The notes below the pieces were generated by a model. That model saw only the letters and a list, made by a program, of their open reading frames with translations. It was not told the DNA's origin and ran no database searches. 64,000 nt of DNA from positions 54,502,503-54,566,502 of the forward strand of contig NC_051079.1 in NCBI RefSeq assembly GCF_004664715.2, read 5' to 3'. The position numbers and the translations under genes were made by a program. This document shows positions 23,382 through 35,110 of the stretch, in pieces. Source of the stretch: Peromyscus leucopus. Lineage: Eukaryota > Chordata > Mammalia > Rodentia > Cricetidae. Position 1 is the stretch's first letter, and the number at the start of each line of letters is the position of its first letter.

Positions 23382-24579
23382 AGTAGATTAGGCTCAATGG
23401 AAATCATGTGGATTCTCCTGTCTGCTTCTGTAGTCCATGTGTTTCAAAATGTGCTGGTTAAAGTATCTATCTGAAGAAAATTTGGGTCAGAACACATCAT
23501 TGGAAAGGACAGATATTTCAGTAGGTTATTTTTCGTTGATGCATATAAAAATGAAAATGTCATTATCAGTATGAAATTTGAAATTATGTCAATGAACTTT
23601 TTGTTCTCTTCATTTTAACACAGAAGCTGTAATACACGTAAGCCAATTGGATACAAAACAGGAGGTATATACATGCTCATTACATCAGGATTTATTCTCT
23701 TTCTCTTCATCATAGAATCAAGTCAATTGGGGATTAATTATTTAGCATCACTTAAATTTTTATATGATTTATTATTAATGTGTGTGTGTATAGATGATGT
23801 GTGTGCCTGGGTGCTTGTAGCATGACTCTTAGATGGATGTCAGAGGCAAATTGGTGATTTGGTTCTCTCCTTCTGCTGGGTGTATTCAGTCCCTGGCTAT
23901 TGAGAATCTCTAGACTCACCATTCTTGTGCCTGTGTCCCAGAAGGGAAACAAACACATTTCCAAGAGTTACTCTTGGCCCTGGGTTCTCACAAACAGCAT
24001 GGGATGCCTGGATATGGGGTTGGTGCTTCTTTAGAGAGAAAACCTCACCTCGTCTTGTTTCTTTTCTGTTGAAGCTCTTTCTGTAATAGGAAAAGAATCT
24101 GTTGTTCTTCATCGTAACTCTAGACTTTCACAATACTGACATCATTTCAGGTTGATCTGGATTTCCTAGGCTGCTACCTGTCAGTTAGTACATATGCTCC
24201 ATAGTTTGCCCATATAAGGTTCCATTAAAACTATGAGATTCAATGTGGAAAAACCAATTCCTGCTAGTTCATACTTTTAGATAATTACTTCCAAGGTAGG
24301 CTTGAAAAAAGATGGAGATTTTTGAGATAAGAAATAAAAATTATATACATTCTGCACTTGAGTATAGATACATATGACAATGCAGTCTCTGTGGTATGAG
24401 AGTCATTTAGAAACGCTAATTTAACCCAACTAATTTGAAACCACTCATGTTGAAATTAAATAACTAGCATTGCTTTGTTAATATTTTATGTTCATGTTAA
24501 AACCACATGTTGCCTAAGAACCTTAGAATGATTTGTAATATGATTTGACTACTTAGGTTTAATTAGAAAACCCTTAGGT

Positions 24580-24690
24580 GGGAAGCATGAGACTAAAGTC
24601 AGACAATCTGGTTTCTGGACCGGGTTCAAATCTTTGAACTGTGAATTATACTTTGTATGGGAACTTCCCGAAGTTCTTTGCAAAGCAGGC
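24580..24690 (+). mobile_element. Probable MIR SINE fragment
   Basis: GACTAAAGTCAGACAATCTG then GGGTTCAAATCTTTGAACTG follows the MIR core order (sequence around the tRNA-derived B box), highly diverged. Confidence 0.45.
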
Positions 24691-25321
24691 TCTCCTCTGA
24701 GAGGTTTGGTCTGAATTATGTGTGTGAATAATATGATTAGTGAATTACAAAATAAAACTGTTATGATCTCTAAAAAGCAAGCAATTGTAAGAAAAATCTT
24801 CTATACTCCTGGCAGAAAACCCAGAAGGAGCAATACAGTTTTGATCATATGAAGGTTGTGATCTTCTCTCCTTTCAACTTAAGTAAACAAAAAAAAAAGC
24901 TTTAAAATGCTTGTGGAAAAATAAAACAAAAGTTGAAAGATCACAAATTATAAAGACCAGATACTGAGAGATAAGAGCTATTGCCTCTCTGTTCTATGTA
25001 TTTAGAATATTCAGTTTCGTGGTATTGTTAAAAACAGCTTCTCAAAAATGAAAAGACATTCTCCCAGGAGAGACCAGGGACTTATGAAAACAGGTGAGGG
25101 AAAAGCTCATGAAGTAACCATATCAATGTGTCTTCTGAGTGTCTATTGACTTCCTGAATCCTCATGCTTTATAGCCTTAGCTATTCACTCTGACTTCACT
25201 TTCTTTCATTTAAACCCAGATATTCTTAAATTATATAGTAAAATGTCTAAGTCTGGCCTAACTTAAAGGAATAGCATAATTCTTATTATTTCATCATTGA
25301 CTAAGCACCATGTGGATGGGT

Positions 25322-25493
25322 AAAGAATTGAAATTTGGAGGGGTTGGGGATTTAGCTCAGTGGCAGAGCGCTTGCCTAGCAAATGCAAGTCCCTGGGTTC
25401 AGTCCTCAGCTCTGTGAAAAAAAAAAAAGAAACCCCCCAAAAAAACAAATAAACAATACCCAAAACATCTATAAAAAAAGAATTGAAATTTGG
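25322..25493 (+). mobile_element. ID SINE with 17-bp target duplication
   Basis: The body from 25339 reads GGGGTTGGGGATTTAGCTCA, AGAGCGCTTGCCTAGC, then GGGTTCAGTCCTCAGC: the BC1/tRNA-Ala-derived head with A and B boxes preserved. A long, interrupted A-rich tail runs to 25476. AAAGAATTGAAATTTGG flanks it (25322-25338 and 25477-25493). A young copy. Confidence 0.95.
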
Positions 25494-25679
25494 GCACCAT
25501 GGAAATATATAAAGAATTGAACACTTTTTTATATCTTCTAAGTTCATAGACTGTAAGCACCAAAGTATCAAAATAGATTTAAAAATATGGCAATTGTCAC
25601 ATTCTTAAATATTGAATAACATGTTGAAATTCAAGACTATTATATTCCAAAGAATATGTTACCAATTCTTTGGATGAAT

Positions 25680-25790
25680 AAATTTCTGAATGTGGGTAAG
25701 GCACACAATCTTTCTCTGCTTCCTTTTCCTTATTTGGAAAATGATGCTACAATAGTACCTACATATGGTATAGATTTGAAGTTTTCCTTA
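25680..25790 (+). mobile_element. MIR SINE fragment
   Basis: GGTAAGGCACACAATCTTTC, CTTATTTGGAAAATGATGC, CAATAGTACCTACATATGG: the MIR core and 3' part in plus orientation. Confidence 0.6.
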
Positions 25791-26814
25791 ACATGTATCT
25801 TCTCACTGGTTTACCAATAATAGCATGCAATTCTTCTTCATCCCTCTTTCTACTCAGCTATAGGAAGTGATGAAAGGAAGACATCCATATAGCTAAGACT
25901 GTCATATCCTTCTGCTCCATGAAGTCCTCCAAAGACCTCAGTTCCTTCTATTTTGTGGCTCTGCCATTCTTCACATCAGCACATTCTAATAAACCAAAAT
26001 TTCTACCCCAGCATTCCACTTTTAGTGGTAGGCTAGCTTACCTTTTCTTCCTTTTCCCCTTATTCACTGATCTAGAGTATCAATTTAATGCTAGAGCTAA
26101 CTCTGTAGATTCCCATTTCATAGTGATGCTGTAATTCGGTTCTATGCACCTAAAACTGAATTCACTTTTAAGACCTATGTCTATAAAAAGACATCACAAC
26201 CATGTTACAATACAGTTCAAAGGTGGTGTGGCTTTCTCGTGCTTTAAGGAGAAACACCAAGCTCCCTCAGAAGCCCTTCCATCTACAGGATAATTTCTCC
26301 TTGGGGGTTTTCTAGGCTTCGCTACAGTCTGGTTTTCTTGTATTTTCTGAATTGGCATCTCAAGACCTCGTGCACTGAGTAAATTCTTCCTTAAACATTC
26401 TTCTGCTTCCTTGACCTCTGGTTATCAATCATAGTTCAGCTCACAGTTCAAACAAAGAGAGAGCATTAGCTCTCTGTGGGATGAACTTAATGACATTTTT
26501 CCTTAGGATCCTGTCCCATATCTCTATGAGGATCTGTGAATATATTGTCATTATAAATGCAATTTTTCTGTCAATTACTCCTTTATTTTCTAAGATGCAC
26601 TTCTTCCAGGGAAGTACTGATTGTGTGTTCATACCTCCACTTTGGCATCCAGGCAGAATTCCTAACAAATGCAGTAGATTGTCAAATAAATAGTGCAAAA
26701 ACGATGATTCTTTATAAGAAAATATAGAACACTTCAGAATAGTTGCCAAGACTGGTAAGGAAGTAATTATTGGATGGTATGATGTAACTTCAGCCTTCTA
26801 AGGTAGATGTTAGG
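25791..26814. other. Unique or very old DNA, no gene seen
   Basis: The minus frame at 26441-26749 overlaps a plus frame and has no known motif. An L2/MIR-like AGATTGTCAAATAAATAGTG ending at about 26697 hints at an old repeat. Confidence 0.4.
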
Positions 26815-26938
26815 GCAGCACTGTAGAAAATGGCCTCTAGGATCTACTGACTGGGAATGTAATCCTAGATCAGCCATGTGATCACTGGCAAGAGATAAGA
26901 CCTCCCTGCAACTCAGGTTCTTCATTTATTGTAAGGGT
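26815..26938 (+). mobile_element. MIR SINE fragment
   Basis: GCACTGTAGAAAATGGCCTC, GACTGGGAATGTAATCC and ATCAGCCATGTGATCACTGG follow the 5' half of MIR. The next element begins at its end. Confidence 0.55.
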
Positions 26939-27425
26939 CTAAGAGTTGCTGAAGAAAGACCGCAGACTCAAATAATATCCAAACACAAAGAACATTTATT
27001 CCGCAGAAATAGCCAGCATGCAGGGAGGGGTTGATCATCCACACAAAAATCGCAATAGTGACCTGGGACAAAGGCAGGAAGGCCCTTTTAACAAGGAACT
27101 TAGGGAATTTTAAGTGTGGTGAGCTAATCTTGTTCTAATGGTAGTCAAGGAGCAGTTACACAGGGTGTGTGTTGATTGGATGAGGCTAGGAATAGTTCTA
27201 TCCATTGTGGGCATTTTAGTCATATATGCTTACTGACAGCCGTATCCTGTAACTTTGCACACACACACACCCCATCCCACCCCCAGCTTTATAAGGCCAG
27301 GTTTGAAACTGTTTAACTGACTGGCTAAACTAGGCTGGGGTGCTTTCTGGACCCAGGCTTAGGTCATTTTCTACAATGGAGTTGCTCTGTGTCTAAGATG
27401 GAGTCACAATCCAGCCCCATCACTA
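26939..27425 (-). mobile_element. LTR, minus strand
   Basis: On minus, the R region near 26995 reads GGAATAAATGTTCTTTGTG (poly(A) signal), with a TATA-like TTATAAAGC near 27290. On plus it runs from CTAAGAGTTGCTGAAGAAAG to GATGGAGTCACAATCCAGCC. Class not certain. Confidence 0.6.
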
Positions 27426-27645
27426 TGGAGAAAGAAACTGAAACAATCAGTGTTTATGCAAAGGCTGGGAGTATGGCTCATAGAAGAGGGAGTATGATAC
27501 ACAATTCCCTACATAATTAGACTCAGACCCCATGTGACATTTCTGTGTGGCAAATACCACATCAAATCACATAGCCAAAATGTTTAATGCCTTCTTATGT
27601 AACAGCTCAGGGTAGGAGTCCATACCTTTCCTGTGACCTAGCTTG

Positions 27646-27795
27646 TGGTGGTTTGAAAGAAAATGACCCCCAAAAAGAGTGGCACTATTAGGAGATGTGG
27701 TCTTGTTGGAGTAGGTGTGGTCTTGTTGGAGGAAGTATCACTATGGAAGTGGGCTTTGAGGTCTCATATATGCTCAAGATACCACCCACAACATA
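27646..27795 (+). mobile_element. MaLR LTR fragment, ORR1/MT type
   Basis: GTGGTTTGAAAGAAAATGAC, TGGCACTATTAGGAGATGTG, and a duplicated TGTGGTCTTGTTGGAG unit, then a break after GCTCAAGATACCACCC. Only the 5' part is present. Confidence 0.8.
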
Positions 27796-27959
27796 GTAGA
27801 GCTAGCTGCTCCTGAAAGTGTAGATGTGGGAGAACCAACCCTGAGGACTGGAAGGTCAGAGAATCAGCCCGCCCCTTGCTCATCACTGCCAGGGGTGAAC
27901 TGGCCAGGGCAATGCTGGAGAGCCCACTCTGGTGGCGAAGACAGGGGAGAGCCGGCAGG

Positions 27960-28460
27960 CTGACCAACCCTGCAACTACCCAGGCCCAGAACAAGGTTAT
28001 ATGTAGATGTAACCAACCATCTAATTAAATAAGAAACACAGAACCAATGCAAAGAAGAAAGCCAAGAGGTCAGAGTTAAGAGCTAAAACCTTACCCTTCC
28101 TCCTGCAGTGGTCCTACCTCTCTGAAAGAGAGCTACTTCCTATGTTAAAGTCTTTATAAAGACTTTCAGTTCTGCCTTCTCATTGGTTGTAAGCCCAACC
28201 ACATGACCGCCTCGTCACTGCCTGTCTGTATAGACCTCCAGGTCTTCTATGGTTGGTATTGAGATTAAAGGCATGTGTCTCCAATGCTGGCTGTATCCCT
28301 GAACACACAGAGATCTACCTAGCTCTGCCTACCAAGTGCTGGGATTAAAGGCATGCACCACCACCACCCAGCTTTCCTATGGCTTGCTAATAGCTCTGAC
28401 CCCCAGGCAACTTTATTTATTAACATACAAATAACATTTTAGTGCAAAATAAAGTATCAC
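27960..28460 (-). mobile_element. ERV LTR containing B1-derived sequence, minus strand
   Basis: On plus it shows ATCTAATTAAATAAGAAACA, GAAAGCCAAGAGGTCAGAG, TAAAGTCTTTATAAAGACTT and TCTCATTGGTTGTAAGCCCA, an LTR wording I associate with cricetid genomes. Inside, 28255-28370 holds two B1-like 5' ends in minus orientation (TGAGATTAAAGGCATGTGTC and TGCTGGGATTAAAGGCATGC). The minus strand begins near 28460 with an ATTTTGCACTAAAATG stretch. B1 sequence appears to be part of the LTR itself. Confidence 0.65.
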
Positions 28461-29104
28461 CATAGTTATGTGTTGTGTTTGGAAGTCTGGTGGAAGATCC
28501 ACCTCTACTCCCCTCCTCTATCCCTCTCCCCAAACCTGCCCCTTCAAAGCCCGCCAAACACAGCTCCTCCCCTAGAGAGGCTCAAGACCACTCCCACAGG
28601 GTATTTAAGCTGCATCCCAGAAAACAGACATGTGGTTCTTCCAGTCTCTCGCCCCATCTCCTCAGTGAGGGGCCAGGAATCACCCGGGAACGCTTTACCC
28701 ATTGAACCTGAGCTTTTCCATTTGATCTGATTCAGTCTAATTTGGATTGCTGTGTCAGTGGAGAGGCCTTCAGGGTGAAAAAGACTTACCATATTGACCC
28801 ACCCCAACATCCACCCCACCTGTGATCGGCTGGAGCACGTGAAGAGGCAGATATATAACTAAAACACAAGTTCATTCTCCTTCACCATATTGAGTCATCT
28901 TTCTCAAGTATCATCTGGTGCTGTAGAGTCAAGTCTATGCAGCTGGCCTCTAGGCTCCCTCAGTCCTTATTCACAAGTACTTGATACACATTTCACAGTC
29001 CACACTGGCATCCTAGCAGTTCTCACCTCCTCCTCTGCCCTAAACTCCCTCCAGCCCATGAGTGTACCCCCCGCAACTACTCATCCTTCTAACCCAGCTA
29101 CTCT
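28461..29104. other. No gene seen
   Basis: C-rich unique-looking sequence. Open frames at 28470-28730 overlap in several frames. It may continue the LTR-associated DNA, but no family was recognised. Confidence 0.4.
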
Positions 29105-29161
29105 CACCTCTCCCTCTCTCCCTCTCTCCCTCTCTCCCTCTCTCCCTCTCTCCCTCTCTCC

Positions 29162-29211
<50 letters not shown>
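29105..29211. repeat. (CCCTCT)n then (CT)n microsatellite
   Basis: About nine CTCTCCCT-type units, then a pure CT run. It encodes the LPLSLSPS-type frames, which are artefacts. Confidence 0.96.
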
Positions 29212-29213
<2 letters not shown>

Positions 29214-29489
29214 TCTGATCTCTTCCAGATGCCTCTGGATGTTCTCTCATATCTACAATAAAAACCTTAACCATATCATGGAGCAGATACGTCTGCAGCT
29301 TCTTTACTGTCTCCCAGGCATACGGTATCCCATATCTGACACTGAAATTTTTACTTAATGACCTATGGCTCCGGCCAAGAGCATAATCTATTCATGCAGG
29401 ATACCTTTATTCAAATTACTTTTTTTTTGTTTTTTCCTCAAATTACTTTTTTTAACTATGTTTTTAATATTATTTTTAAATTATCTAAT

Positions 29490-29610
29490 CAAACTATATA
29501 TATATATATATATTTATGGTGTGCAACATGATGTTTGGGTGCATGCACATTACAGGATGGCTAAATCAAGCCAAGCAACACACTCACTGCCTACCAGTTT
29601 ATCTGTCTTG
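29490..29610 (-). mobile_element. L1M 3' UTR fragment, minus strand
   Basis: (TA)n at 29493-29512, then TTTATGGTGTGCAACATGAT, GCATGCACATTACAGGATGG and CTAAATCAAGCCAAGCA: the reverse complement of the L1MA-type 3' UTR. Confidence 0.6.
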
Positions 29611-29640
29611 GTATGAAAATACTCCAGATGTGCAATACAT

Positions 29641-29797
29641 TTTTTTTGTTTGTTTTTCGAGACAGGGTTTCTCTGTGTAGCTTTGAGCCTTTCCTGAAAC
29701 TCACTCTATAGTCCAGGCTGGCCTTGAACTCACAGAGATCTGCCTGCCTCTGCCTCCCAAGTGCTGGGATTAAAGGCATGCGCCACCACTGCCCGGC
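29641..29797 (-). mobile_element. B1 SINE, near full length, minus strand
   Basis: T tail, GAGACAGGGTTTCTCTGTG, GAGCCTTTCCTGAAACTCAC, CAGGCTGGCCTTGAACTCAC, TGCTGGGATTAAAGGCATGC, GCCACCACTGCCCGGC. The GAGCCTTTCCTG wording is the cricetid-style B1 variant and the main basis for the species call. Confidence 0.95.
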
Positions 29798-30250
29798 ATC
29801 TGGGTTTCTTACCACTTCTGTTTTATAAGGTTTTACTTTCATGGAGGTTTTCAGAGGCCACTCAACTCCTCGCATCCTGTTAGCCAGTTCCTCCAGTTGG
29901 CTCCCTGGAGATTCTAGCAGGCTGTGCTCACATGCCATCTGTCCCCTTCCCAAGGGCTCTCTTGGACAATCAATTTACTCTCTCAGAAACACACCAATTC
30001 ATGAAGAGAAAAATCATCATTTAGAGCTGGGGGTAAGCTGAAATACATGGAAGAGTCTATATTATGTGCGGTTCTGAACACCAGAGTGACACATCTCTTA
30101 AACAAAGAATTTCACACAATGGGCCCCATAGTGGTTCTCAAAAGAATTAGGTCTCTGTAAACACAGCTCTCAAGGTGGGCCAAGTGCCCTTAAGGGGAAA
30201 ATGTTATACCTAATCTCCACAATTTTTATTTATTTTTTATTAATTTTTAA

Positions 30251-30791
30251 TGTTTTGACAAGATCTGGTGATGAACCAGCCTGCCTCCATCTTGGGCTTA
30301 TAAGCTATCTTATAATACAAACTAGGCTAATTCCTGATTATGATTAAATCTCTGCTTCTCAAAGATTGAACTATGTTTCCCCTGGAACCTTAACTACAAA
30401 TGATTCTGTACTGCCTGTTCTAAGAAATGGCAACCAAGTCTTTGTTTCAAAAAGTTGTGAGCACCTTGCACCCATGCCCTTTGTTTTGGGAGGTTGTTAT
30501 AACAATCTTGCAACCTTACCTTTGTTTCAAAAGGTTATTATGACCACCTGTTATTATGACCACCTTGTTATGTTCTGCTTCTGTAACCCTGTTTCCCTGC
30601 CAAATTCCCCATTTGGAAAACCCCTACCCCTGAGCTATATAAACCCTTAGTCTTGCCTTTGTCCAAGGCTGACCTCTTGAACCCTACCTTAAGGAAAGGC
30701 AGCCCATTATATGGATAAAAAAGCTTGCTTTAATTGGCCGTGATGATTTGGGTCGGTAGTCTGTCTCCTCGTACCTTTGGGATTAATACCA
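30251..30791 (+). mobile_element. LTR, probable class I (ERV1-like)
   Basis: From TGTTTTGACAAGATCTGG to TTAATACCA. Contains diverged tandem CTTTGTTTCAAAAAGTTG/AAAGGTTATTATGACC units, a TATA box in GAGCTATATAAACCC, and a GATAAAAAAGCTTGCTTTAA poly(A)-type region before ATTTGGGTCGGTAGTC. A second, inverted copy lies at 32701-33300. No clear duplication. Confidence 0.65.
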
Positions 30792-31394
30792 GAAAATACA
30801 GAAATTATAAAACTAGGCAATTTGGTTCATATCCTAGGGAGTTCTGTGGATGAAGTGTGTTCTCTGGCTTGATTATTTTTAGATACTGCCTTGAAAACTG
30901 GCTACACAATTTGATTAGGATCTGTTTTGGCTAAAGAAACTCCATTTTTGTCTCTGACTCCAGTCCCTGAAAGATAAGTTCCCAGTAACCCTGATTCAGT
31001 GATCCCCACACACCCAAAAAAATATACAGCTGTGACTATCTACTTGTTATATGACTAACAGCTTTTTTTGCTTCTGTAACTTGCTTATGCAGATACCCAA
31101 AGATTGCTTTGAGTTGCCTTAATCACTTAAATTGACAGAACATAACAGTTTTTATTTGATTGCATAGATATGGAAAATCTTCATGTGGTTTTCCCCTTAA
31201 AAGTCCTTCCCATGACCCTCCTTCATGGCAATCCCAAATTTGGCTCAGAGATTGTTTGTCTTGCTAGCAGTTAAGCAACAAATCTTAATTATAATAGGAT
31301 TGAGGCTGCAGTCTTTTCCCAGGGGTCACAAACTCTGTAACAGATACCTTTGTGTTTGCAAGCTTTGCAGTGTTCTAATATGTAAACCTATATT
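30792..31394. other. No gene seen
   Basis: Anonymous sequence after the LTR. No primer-binding site or gag-like frame follows, so the LTR is solo or a 3' LTR. Confidence 0.4.
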
Positions 31395-32410
31395 GGTTAC
31401 TTTGCAGTTGCTCTGATAAAACATCATGGCCAGAAGCAACTTATTAAAAGTACAGTTTATTTGGGCTTACAGTTACAGAGGGATAAGTGTCCACTGTGGC
31501 CAGGCAGAGGCATGGTTGGGCTTACAGTTACAGAGGGATAAGTGTCTATCGTGTCAGGGCAGAGGCCTGGAGCAAGCAGCAAACCCAGTGACAGGAGCAG
31601 GAAGCCAAGAGTCCTTCTCTTCAAAGGCGAACATAAAACAGTGTGTGAACAGTGTATAAAAAGCAAATAAGGGCTGGAGAGATGGCTCAGAGGTTAAGAG
31701 CACTGCTTGCTCTTCCAAAGGTCCTGAGTTCAATTCCCAGCAACCACATGGTGGCTCACAACCACCTGTAATGAGATCTGGTGCCCTCTTCTGGCCTGCA
31801 GGAATATGTGCAGGTAGAACACTCTATACATAATAAACAAATAAACCTTTAAAAAAAAAAAAAAAGCAAATAAAAGGAGGACATGACTGCTCCTAAAGAG
31901 TTACAGTTTTTATTAGAGATATAAGGGAGAAAACAGACAGAGGCAGAGACATAGGCATCTGGCAGAGTCCAGAGTGGACATGACCAGTAGACTGAGCTGG
32001 GTCATGTGAAGAGAGGTGGGAGGTGAGAAGGGAGAGAGAGGGAGGGGAACCTGGAGTGATGGCCAAGAGGCTAAAAGGCCAAAAGCACCAGCAAAGTCAA
32101 ACTGGTTGGGTTATACAGGAATTGGAGAAGCTGGGAGAAGAGCAGCCCAGCCCAGCCCAGCCCAGCCCCTAGACTGAAGAAGTTTAGGGTGGGGCAGGGT
32201 ATGCCAGTCAGGAGAACCCTGTAACAGGTTGGGACTGAGGGATGCTGGGAGAGCCTGGTGGCCACCTTCAGCACTGGTATGTTAATAGGCACCTCAGTGA
32301 GCCAATTGTCTTGTGTTTGAGAACAAGCAGAAAGCAAGGAAATGGTGTGAGACTTAAGCTCTCAAAGGCTGACCCCACTGACATACTTCCTTCAGCAAGG
32401 CCCTCCACCT
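31395..32410 (-). mobile_element. LTR-like repeat, minus strand, with B2 inside
   Basis: Begins TTACTTTGCAGTTGCTCTG, GATAAAACATCATGGCC, GGGCTTACAGTTACAGAGGG (this unit occurs twice), and closes at 32355-32410 with CTCTCAAAGGCTGACCCC and CTTCCTTCAGCAAGGCCC, the reversed 5' part of an ORR1/MT-like LTR. The middle, including (CAGCC)n near 32145-32168, is expanded or foreign. Confidence 0.5.
31658..31873 (+). mobile_element. B2 SINE with 13-bp target duplication
   Basis: Body 31671-31860 from GGGCTGGAGAGATGGCTCAG to AATAAACAAATAAACC plus A tail. AAAAAGCAAATAA flanks it at 31658-31670 and 31861-31873. Confidence 0.93.
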
Positions 32411-32412
32411 AA

Positions 32413-32531
<119 letters not shown>

Positions 32532-32700
32532 GCCACCAACTTAGTATCTGAACCTATGGGGTTTATTCTCACTCAAAATACTACGATACCCCACATCTTC
32601 TAAAACAGTGTTAGTTACCACCTCACCAAAAAAGGACAATTCAGGAAAAACTACCAAAAAATCTTGTGTGTGTTGAAACCCAAGCGACTTCCAATATAAC

Positions 32701-33300
32701 TGATACATCCCAAAGATGGGAGGAGAAAGACCACCGACCCAAATCATCATGGCCAAATTAATTAAAGCAAGCTTTTTGTTTGTGCCCATGGGCTGCCTCC
32801 CCCAGGGCAGGGCTCAAGAGGTCAGCATTAGATGTGGAGAAGACAAGGCTTCTTTTTTTACAGCTCAGGTGTAGGGGGTTTCCAAATGGAGGATTTGTTG
32901 GCAAAACAGGCAGAGTGACAGGAGTGGAACATATAAGCATGACAAGTTAGTCCCTCCTGAAACAAAGACATGGTTGCTAGATGGGCAAAACAAGGGAGTC
33001 CCAACAGGTAGTCATGACAACAGGGAGTCATAACAAGGTAGTCATAGGGGGTCATATAACCTTTTGAAACAAAGGTAGGGCTGCAAGATGGTTATAATCA
33101 ACTTTTTGAAACAAAGACATAATTGCCATCCCTGGGACAGGCAGTACATCACAATTTGTAGCTAAGGTTACAGGTGGGGCATAGCCCAGCCCTTGAGAAG
33201 CAAAGGTTTAGTCATAAACAGGAATAAACCTACTTTGCATTTACTATAAATGGCTTTTAAGCCTAAGGTGGAGGTGGGCTAGTTCTTTATTCCTCCCTTG
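32701..33300 (-). mobile_element. LTR, minus strand, same family as 30251-30791
   Basis: Read on minus it repeats the order of the plus copy: AGCCCACCTCCACC, CTTTGCTTCTCAAGGG, CTTTGTTTCAAAAAGTTG, then CTAATTAATTTGGCCATGAT and ATTTGGGTCGGTGGTC, ending TGTATCA. A purine-rich AAGACAAGGGAGGAA segment just upstream of its start (about 33287-33301) could be a polypurine tract, making this a 3' LTR. Confidence 0.65.
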
Positions 33301-35110
33301 TCTTAGGTGACCCTGTCAGATCCTTGATAGGGTCTTAGCACTCTTTATCTGGAGGGAGAAAAATATTGTAATGCATCAAAATATGCATTGCTCATTCATA
33401 AATTACATGGTTGGTTAGCACAAATAGAACAAATATTTTAAGGCCATATAATCTTGGTACTATAGGTAGTCATTTTGTCTCCTTTGCCAGAGAATATCCT
33501 TGGACTTAATATTCAAGCCCTTTGCTGAGGACAAGGAGTGATATACTCTCCTCTGTAACTACTTCCCGCTGAAATTGGGACACCATTGTCAGGACCCAGG
33601 AAAGCTGGAATATTAGTCAAAGGCTGGGAGGGGATAAGGGCAATGGGGTATTCATCAGGAGCATCTGATTTGTTGACCCAGCTGACGAGACAGGGAGTAA
33701 TTACATCATCTGGACTGGTTCATATCTGCTTTCAGAAAGGCTTTATGGTTTTGTAGAACTACCTGGGACTGGCATGGTGTAGATCACCTTTGGAGTAGTT
33801 TGTGGTCGCAGTTGATTTCTAGATGGTGTCTACCAGCTGAGTGGAACTCTACCAAGACAGATATAGACCAGGGACAGAAGTTAAAGAATTTAAAGGAAAC
33901 ATTTGGAGCTTCCTCCTCAGGAATAGGCAATAGGCAGGGAAGTTTAAGCTATTGATTGGCAAGAGTGTTTATCTGGAGTCCATTTGACCTGTGAGAGGGG
34001 AATCTAAGTCTTATGGTTTTTCTAACTCCCTGAAGTTTACATTAAAATCTTGAGCTTGTGACTGAAAACAGTAGTCAGTGCTTTACCAGTTTATCAGAAC
34101 TCCATTGATTAATGTCAAAACTTGGAATTTTTGAAATCTTAGTATAACAATACATAGAATAATTTGTATTTATTTACCTTAAGTCATTTTTAGATCTTCA
34201 TAATTTAGACTTCTTATATCCTTAGATGTTTATAATTTAAATTTTTAGACCTTTGTAATTTATATAAACCTTAAAGTTTTTATCCAATTATTTACCATTA
34301 GACATACATAAGTTGTTGATTACTGAGAGCAGTCTTTCCAAAGCAAGTTCCTTTAAATGTAAAAGTTGTGATTTAAACCTGTTTATCTTTTAATATAAGC
34401 CTGTTAGTAGGCAAATCTGTCTATGAGATTGCCTTTTTTATCAGGTAAACTAATAACTCTAGAAAAGTAAGGCCTGGTTTTTATATGTGCAATGTTTTGA
34501 CCAGGTTGCTGCTGCTAAATTGATGAAGTGACAATTAGCTGTCTACATCATCAGAGATCTGAGAAAGATAAATTATAGCAGGAAATATAATCCAAGTGGC
34601 CTATGAATCACATAAATGACAGAGACTTACCCATCACCGAGACTGTGGCCCTAGGCTCTGGTGGTCTTAATGGCATCATTGGGGGCAGTGGTTGTCTTTA
34701 GCTGTCATACAGGACAGCATCAGGCTTTGGCTGCCAGGCCCAGGTCTGAGAGATTTCCCTGTAGGGGAGGAACCTGGGGGACTGTCCTTACTTTGACAAG
34801 GCAGAGTAGGGAGGTCAACCCAAGCCTCTCTAATTTTCTCAGCCCCCAGTATCACCAGGGCATCCTCAGGGTCCCAAGGCAAGTCAAAAAAAAAACAAAG
34901 AACTGGTAGCTCTGGCTGAACTTCCAATTAACCAGAAATAACCAGCGGACCATGGGGACATCTCCTTTCACCCTGCACACAGAAATGACAGGCCTAATTT
35001 GAACTCCCACATCCCCAGATCAATTGGGATTCCACAGGACCAGAACAGAACCAGAAACCAGATGTCACAGAAAAATCAAAAAGTGTCCATAATTTACCAG
35101 AGGAGGCCTC
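33301..35110 (-). mobile_element. Possible decayed provirus interior, minus strand
   Basis: If the adjoining LTR is a 3' LTR, its interior should lie here. I see no certain pol or env motif. A minus frame at 34676-34927 (from MEVQPELP) and a CTGGTTCTGTTCTGGTCCTG leader-like stretch near 35035 on minus are compatible with a class I leader/gag remnant, nothing more. AT-rich from 34020 to 34600. Confidence 0.25.

Larger units (their letters stand above)
22336..25338. other. 3-kb repeat-poor block, no gene seen
   Basis: No B1, B2, ID, LTR or young L1 recognised over 3 kb, unlike the rest of the window. It contains (TTTTG)n at about 23349-23381 and one probable MIR near 24580-24690. AT-rich words resembling homeodomain and POU sites cluster at 22550-22960, for example GTGCAAATTAAATATTCATG. 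No open frame of note. Confidence 0.5.

Noticed and set aside
25339..25420. tRNA gene
   Set aside because: The A and B boxes are those of an ID SINE: followed by an A-rich tail and flanked by a target duplication, with no cloverleaf-closing acceptor stem.
27764..28052. Minus frames of 62-76 residues
   Set aside because: They lie across an LTR fragment junction and overlap each other in different frames.
28890..29358. Frames with repeated LPLSLSPS
   Set aside because: Translation of the CCCTCT/CT microsatellite.
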